From positions 1-11,517 of the forward strand of contig CAAEBS010000033.1 of the NCBI GenBank assembly GCA_900754175.1: a stretch of DNA of 11,517 bases, in the 5' to 3' direction. The position numbers and the translations under genes are program-made. The stretch comes from Clostridia bacterium (GTDB lineage Bacteria; Bacillota; Clostridia; Oscillospirales; CAG-272). Numbering within the stretch: the first letter of the stretch is position 1; each line of letters opens with the position of its first letter. A model generated the notes under the pieces. The model was not told the origin of the DNA. It did no database searches and saw nothing but the letters and a program-made list of their open reading frames with translations. Shown one piece after another: positions 7,950-11,517 of this stretch.

Positions 7950-8756
7950 ATGAACAACTGGCTGAATCTTGAAGGAAAAACCGTCATCGTAACCGGAGGC
8001 GCATCCGGCATCGGATATGCTACCGTAAAAGAATTCATCAAGGACGGTGCCAACGTGACCGTCTGCGACATCAACCCCACCGCTCCCGAATTCAAGGGTG
8101 CCAAGGAGGGTCAGATCCTGTACGTTCCCACCGACGTCACCTCCCGTGAGAGCGTGAAGAACATGGTGGCAAAGACCGTAGAGACCTTTGGTCACCTGGA
8201 CGTGCTGGTCAACAACGCCGGCATCAACATCCCGAGACTGCTCGTGGACGAAGCCGGACAGTACGAGCTGGACGACGGCGTGTGGGACAAGGTTATGAAC
8301 GTCAACGTCAAGGGGCTGTTCTACTGCTCGCAGGAAGCCGCACGGGTCATGCTGAAGCAGGGCTACGGCGTGATCGTCAATATGTCCTCCGAGTGCGGAC
8401 TGGAAGGCTCTGAGGGACAGAGCGTTTACGCCGCTTCCAAGGGCGCTGTCAATGCCCTGACCCGTTCGTGGGCAAAAGAGCTTGGCAAGCACGGTATCCG
8501 TGTGGTCGGAATCGCTCCCGGTATCCTGGAAGCAACCGGACTGCGCACCATTTCCTATGAGACGGCGCTGGCATATACCAGAGGCATCACCGTGGATCAG
8601 CTCCGTGCCGGATACAGCAAGACCGGTACCACACCCCTCGGTCGTTCCGGCAAGCTTTCCGAGGTCGCTTCCACCGTTGCATTCATGGCAAGCGAGCAGG
8701 CGTCCTACATTCACGGCGTGACGCTGAACGTTGCCGGCGGAAAGACCCGTGGCTGA
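7950..8756 (+). CDS. Short-chain dehydrogenase, sorbitol-6-phosphate 2-dehydrogenase-like
   Basis: This is a 268-residue classical SDR oxidoreductase. The Rossmann motif TGGASGIG spans 15-22, Asp40 at the end of the second strand favours NAD(H), NNAG lies at 88-91, and Ser147, Tyr160 and Lys164 (YAASK) form the catalytic set. Segments such as NIPRLLVDE, SSECGLEGSEGQSVYAASK, RSWAKELGKHGIRVVGIAPG and the C-terminus NVAGGKTRG match my memory of Firmicutes sorbitol-6-phosphate 2-dehydrogenases, which interconvert sorbitol 6-phosphate and fructose 6-phosphate. No PTS or other sugar gene is nearby, so the substrate is only a suggestion. ATG at 7950 has AAAGGA 9 bases upstream; a TTG 18 bases earlier lies in front of that site. 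Spacing of 36 bases to pheS and 78 to pheT, without a terminator, implies one operon. Confidence 0.85.
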   Translation: MNNWLNLEGKTVIVTGGASGIGYATVKEFIKDGANVTVCDINPTAPEFKGAKEGQILYVPTDVTSRESVKNMVAKTVETFGHLDVLVNNAGINIPRLLVDEAGQYELDDGVWDKVMNVNVKGLFYCSQEAARVMLKQGYGVIVNMSSECGLEGSEGQSVYAASKGAVNALTRSWAKELGKHGIRVVGIAPGILEATGLRTISYETALAYTRGITVDQLRAGYSKTGTTPLGRSGKLSEVASTVAFMASEQASYIHGVTLNVAGGKTRG

Positions 8757-8792
8757 TTTCTGCCCTGCGTTTTTCCGGACGGTACATACCTT

Positions 8793-8807
8793 TTGCAATG
8801 TATGCAA
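8793..8807. repeat. Short inverted repeat in the SDR-pheT spacer
   Basis: TTGCA (8793-8797) and TGCAA (8803-8807) flank ATGTA. This is the only visible structure in the 78-base gap before pheT. The TTGCAA at 8793-8798 could be read as a -35 box, but no acceptable -10 box follows at 16-18 bases. Significance is doubtful. Confidence 0.25.
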
Positions 8808-8834
8808 CGTATATGAGAAAGGAAGCTTAAACCT

Positions 8835-11225
8835 ATGAATTTATCAAAAAACTGGTTGTCCGATTACGTGGATGTCCATGACATCGGCGTAAAGGATTAC
8901 TGCGATCGGATGACCGACACCGGCTCCAAGGTGGAGGGCTACGAGATCCTCGGAGACGATATTGAAAACGTGGTGGTGGGCAGGATTACAAAGATCGCCC
9001 CGCACGAAAACAGCGACCACCTGCAGATCTGCCAGGTGGATATCGGCACCCGGACGGTCCAGATCGTCACCGGTGCGCAGAACGTGTTTGAGGGCGCCAT
9101 TGTCCCTGCCGCCATTCCCGTAGCAAAGTTGCCGGGTAACGTAGTTATCAAATCCGGCAAACTGCGTGGCGTGGAATCCGACGGTATGCTCTGCTCCATG
9201 GGCGAGCTGAACCTCACCGAGCACGATATGCCCGGTGCCACCCCCAACGGGATCCTGATCCTGGACGAGTCCTTTGCCGACAAGATCGGACAGGACATCC
9301 GGGACGCTCTGATGCTCCGGGATACCGTGGTGGAATTTGAGATTACCTCCAACCGCCCGGACTGTCTCTCGGTCATCGGACTTGCCCGTGAAACGGCGGT
9401 CTCCTTTGACCGTAAGCTCAATCTGCACATCCCCAAGGTGTCGGAATGTCACGACGGCGACAAGATCGGCAATTACCTGTCGGTCCGCATTGACGCTCCC
9501 GATCTCTGCCACCGCTATATGGCACGTGTCGTCAAGAACGTCCGGATCGCTCCCTCCCCGCTGTGGCTGAGAATGCGGCTCCGTGCAAGCGGCGTCCGCC
9601 CCATCAACAACATCGTGGATATCACAAACTACGTCATGCTGGAATACGGTCAGCCGATGCACGCATTTGATTATGCCTGCCTTAACGGCTCCTCTATCGT
9701 GGTGCGCCGTGCCGCTGACGGCGAGCAGTTCCGTTCGCTGGACGAGCAGGACCACACGCTGGATTCCTCCATGCTCGTTATCGCCGACCAAAGCCGTGCC
9801 GTTGCGCTTGCCGGCGTAATGGGCGGCGCCAACAGCGAAATTCAGGAAACGACAAAAACGGTCGTGTTCGAGTCCGCCTGCTTCCTCGGCACCTCGGTGC
9901 GTGTAACCGCCAAGAAAAACGGAATGCGTACCGAAAGCTCCGCACGCTATGAAAAGGGACTGGATCCCGAAAACTGCTTTGCGGGACTGGAGCGTGCCTG
10001 CGAACTGGTAGAACTTCTGGGCGCCGGCGAGGTGGTGGAAGAGCGCATCGACGTATATCCCACCAAACATCCCGCCGTTACCCTGCCGTTGGATCCCAAG
10101 GTCATCAACCGCTTTATCGGTATCGACCTTTCCTACGACCAGATGAAGTCCATTCTGGAAACGCTGGAATTCAAAGTGGAGGGCGATCAGATCACGCCGC
10201 CTTCGTTCCGTGCCGACATTCTCTGCATGAACGACGTAGCGGAGGAAATTGCCCGGATCTACGGCTACAACAAGATCGAATCCGGCAAGCTCTACGGCGA
10301 AACCACGCAGGGCGGCAGAACGCCCAAACAGCAGTTTGAGGTCAACACCGAACGACTGATGTGCGGACTGGGACTGGATCAGATCCAGACGTTCTCCTTT
10401 ATCAGTCCGAAATATTACGACAAAATCCGCCTGCCCGCCAACAGCGCTCTGCGGACTTCGGTGGTGATTTCCAACCCCCTGGGCGAGGACACCAGCGTAA
10501 TGCGCACGACGGCACTTCCGTCCATTCTGGAGATTCTGAACCGCAACTACAACTTCAACAACGACAACGTGCGTCTGTTTGAGATCGCTACGATCTATAT
10601 TCCAACCAGCACCGAAACCCTGCCGCATGAAAAGCGTGTGCTTTCGCTCGGAATGTACGGCGACTGCGACTTCTACACGCTCAAGGACGCCTGCGAAAAG
10701 TTTCTGGAGCTTGCGGCGGTAAAGGGCGCCGAATACGTTGCGGAATCGGAGAATCCCACCTATCATCCGGGCAGATGCGCAAAGATTCTGGTGGGCGATA
10801 CCGTAGTCGGTATCCTCGGACAGATCCACCCGCTGACACAGGAAAACTACGGTTTTGACAAAGCGGTATATGCCGCCGAGCTGGACTTTGACGCTATATT
10901 CTCCATGATGGCGACCGAAAAGATGTACAAGCCGTTGCCCAAGTTCCCTGCTACCACCCGTGACTTCTCTTTCGTCTGCGACGAAGCGCTTGAGGTCGGA
11001 AAGATTGAAAAGGTCATGAAGGATGCCGGCGGCAAGCTGGTGGAGGACATCGCCCTGTTCGACATTTACCGTGGAATTCAGGTGGGCAAAAACCGCAAGT
11101 CGGTTTCTTTCCGGGTAACGCTCCGTGCCGCCGACAGAACGCTGACGGTGGAAGAAGCGGAAAAGGTGAGCGGAAAGATTCTTGCCGCACTGGAAAAACA
11201 GCTGGGAATCGTTCTCAGAGCCTGA
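8835..11225 (+). CDS. pheT: Phenylalanine-tRNA ligase beta subunit
   Basis: PheT (796 residues, normal bacterial length) pairs with PheS; it binds tRNA and edits mischarged Tyr-tRNA-Phe. Domains in order: the short N-terminal B1 segment, an EMAP/OB-fold tRNA-binding domain at about 42-155 (HENSDHLQICQVDIG), the B3/B4 editing region at about 215-390 (RPINNIVDITNYVMLEYGQP and MHAFDY, 255-280), B5 at about 410-480, a catalytic-like class II core, and the FDX-ACB anticodon-binding domain from about 700 to the end (KFPATTRDFSFVCDE). The start ATG at 8835 has AAAGGAAG nine bases upstream. It should be read from the T-box promoter through pheS and the dehydrogenase gene; I see no good independent promoter in the 78-base gap before it. 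It looks complete and intact. Confidence 0.96.
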   Translation: MNLSKNWLSDYVDVHDIGVKDYCDRMTDTGSKVEGYEILGDDIENVVVGRITKIAPHENSDHLQICQVDIGTRTVQIVTGAQNVFEGAIVPAAIPVAKLPGNVVIKSGKLRGVESDGMLCSMGELNLTEHDMPGATPNGILILDESFADKIGQDIRDALMLRDTVVEFEITSNRPDCLSVIGLARETAVSFDRKLNLHIPKVSECHDGDKIGNYLSVRIDAPDLCHRYMARVVKNVRIAPSPLWLRMRLRASGVRPINNIVDITNYVMLEYGQPMHAFDYACLNGSSIVVRRAADGEQFRSLDEQDHTLDSSMLVIADQSRAVALAGVMGGANSEIQETTKTVVFESACFLGTSVRVTAKKNGMRTESSARYEKGLDPENCFAGLERACELVELLGAGEVVEERIDVYPTKHPAVTLPLDPKVINRFIGIDLSYDQMKSILETLEFKVEGDQITPPSFRADILCMNDVAEEIARIYGYNKIESGKLYGETTQGGRTPKQQFEVNTERLMCGLGLDQIQTFSFISPKYYDKIRLPANSALRTSVVISNPLGEDTSVMRTTALPSILEILNRNYNFNNDNVRLFEIATIYIPTSTETLPHEKRVLSLGMYGDCDFYTLKDACEKFLELAAVKGAEYVAESENPTYHPGRCAKILVGDTVVGILGQIHPLTQENYGFDKAVYAAELDFDAIFSMMATEKMYKPLPKFPATTRDFSFVCDEALEVGKIEKVMKDAGGKLVEDIALFDIYRGIQVGKNRKSVSFRVTLRAADRTLTVEEAEKVSGKILAALEKQLGIVLRA

Positions 11226-11241
11226 TTTTTAGGTGAAAGAT

Positions 11242-11454
11242 ATGGAAAAAGAAAAAATTGACCGTATCAACGAACTGGCACGGAAAGCCAAGGAAGCGCC
11301 GCTGACCAACGAGGAAGCGGACGAACAGAACCGGCTCCGCCAGGAATATCTGGATGAGATCCGGATTTCTTTCGGTGCAACGCTTGCACATACCGTCATC
11401 CAATACCCGGACGGCACCCGCAAGCCGCTTACCAAGAAGGATGAGAAAGATTGA
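11242..11454 (+). CDS. DUF896 / UPF0291 family small protein (YnzC-like)
   Basis: A 70-residue, highly charged, mostly helical cytoplasmic protein. EKIDRINELARKAKEAPLT followed by NEEADEQNRLRQEYLDEIR is the signature two-helix region of the DUF896/UPF0291 family, typified by Bacillus subtilis YnzC; molecular function is not established. I chose ATG at 11242 because AGGTG lies six bases upstream and family members start MxxEKI; the GTG at 11233 would overlap that site. It begins 16 bases after pheT stops, so translation is probably coupled to the same transcript. The C-terminal tail (about 48-70, ending KKDEKD) is less typical. In Bacillus the homologue sits in an SOS-regulated operon; nothing here shows such control. 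Confidence 0.85.
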   Translation: MEKEKIDRINELARKAKEAPLTNEEADEQNRLRQEYLDEIRISFGATLAHTVIQYPDGTRKPLTKKDEKD

Positions 11455-11460
11455 AAAACG

Positions 11461-11490
11461 GGGGAGACTTTTCTGAAGAAAAGTCTCCCC
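11461..11490 (+). terminator. Perfect 13-bp hairpin after the DUF896 gene (probable terminator)
   Basis: GGGGAGACTTTTC (11461-11473) pairs exactly with GAAAAGTCTCCCC (11478-11490) around a TGAA loop, six bases after the last stop codon. The following bases, GGACCCCTTTC, lack a proper T-run, so termination may be inefficient, or the hairpin may be a dispersed repeat or mRNA 3'-end stabiliser. Its position at the end of the pheS-SDR-pheT-DUF896 group still makes a transcript end the best reading. Confidence 0.55.
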
Positions 11491-11517
11491 GGACCCCTTT
11501 CAAAAGACTTGAAACAA

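Overview
The window looks like chromosomal DNA of an endospore-forming Clostridia member, probably a gut Oscillospirales/Ruminococcaceae relative. This rests on an adjacent gpr-spoIIP pair, a Phe T-box in front of pheS, a small DUF896/YnzC-type gene, purine-rich Shine-Dalgarno sites, and short palindromic intergenic repeats of the kind I remember from those genomes. The genus-level placement is recollection, not a search result.

Layout. Bases 1-513 carry no gene; they hold an inverted-repeat (MITE-like) element (83-214), a second GC-rich repeat-like block (319-384) and a terminator serving the minus strand (452-490). Minus strand, 514-3643: gpr (germination protease) and spoIIP (engulfment hydrolase) form a sporulation operon, followed by a separately promoted XRE-S24 (CI/LexA-like) self-cleaving regulator. 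That regulator has an excellent promoter overlapped by one short palindrome and followed by another, which suggests autoregulation. Bases 3644-3835 are a divergent promoter region with a perfect 9-bp inverted repeat and a 5'-UTR hairpin.

Plus strand, 3836-11454: a lipoprotein solute-binding protein of the peptide/nickel family without any permease or ATPase nearby, tightly followed by a PhnP-like metallo-beta-lactamase-fold hydrolase. Next comes a T-box riboswitch leader (promoter, GNUG loop, T-box, 12-bp terminator) driving pheS, then a short-chain dehydrogenase resembling sorbitol-6-phosphate 2-dehydrogenase, then pheT and a 70-codon DUF896 gene. A perfect 13-bp hairpin closes the group.

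The most unusual point is the dehydrogenase gene lying between pheS and pheT. These encode the two subunits of one enzyme and are normally adjacent, so the SDR is placed under the same tRNA-Phe-sensing leader. I see no phage, CRISPR, transposase or defence cassette. I do not claim a wholly new system; the best leads are the split pheS-SDR-pheT arrangement and the stand-alone cleavable repressor with its own palindromes.
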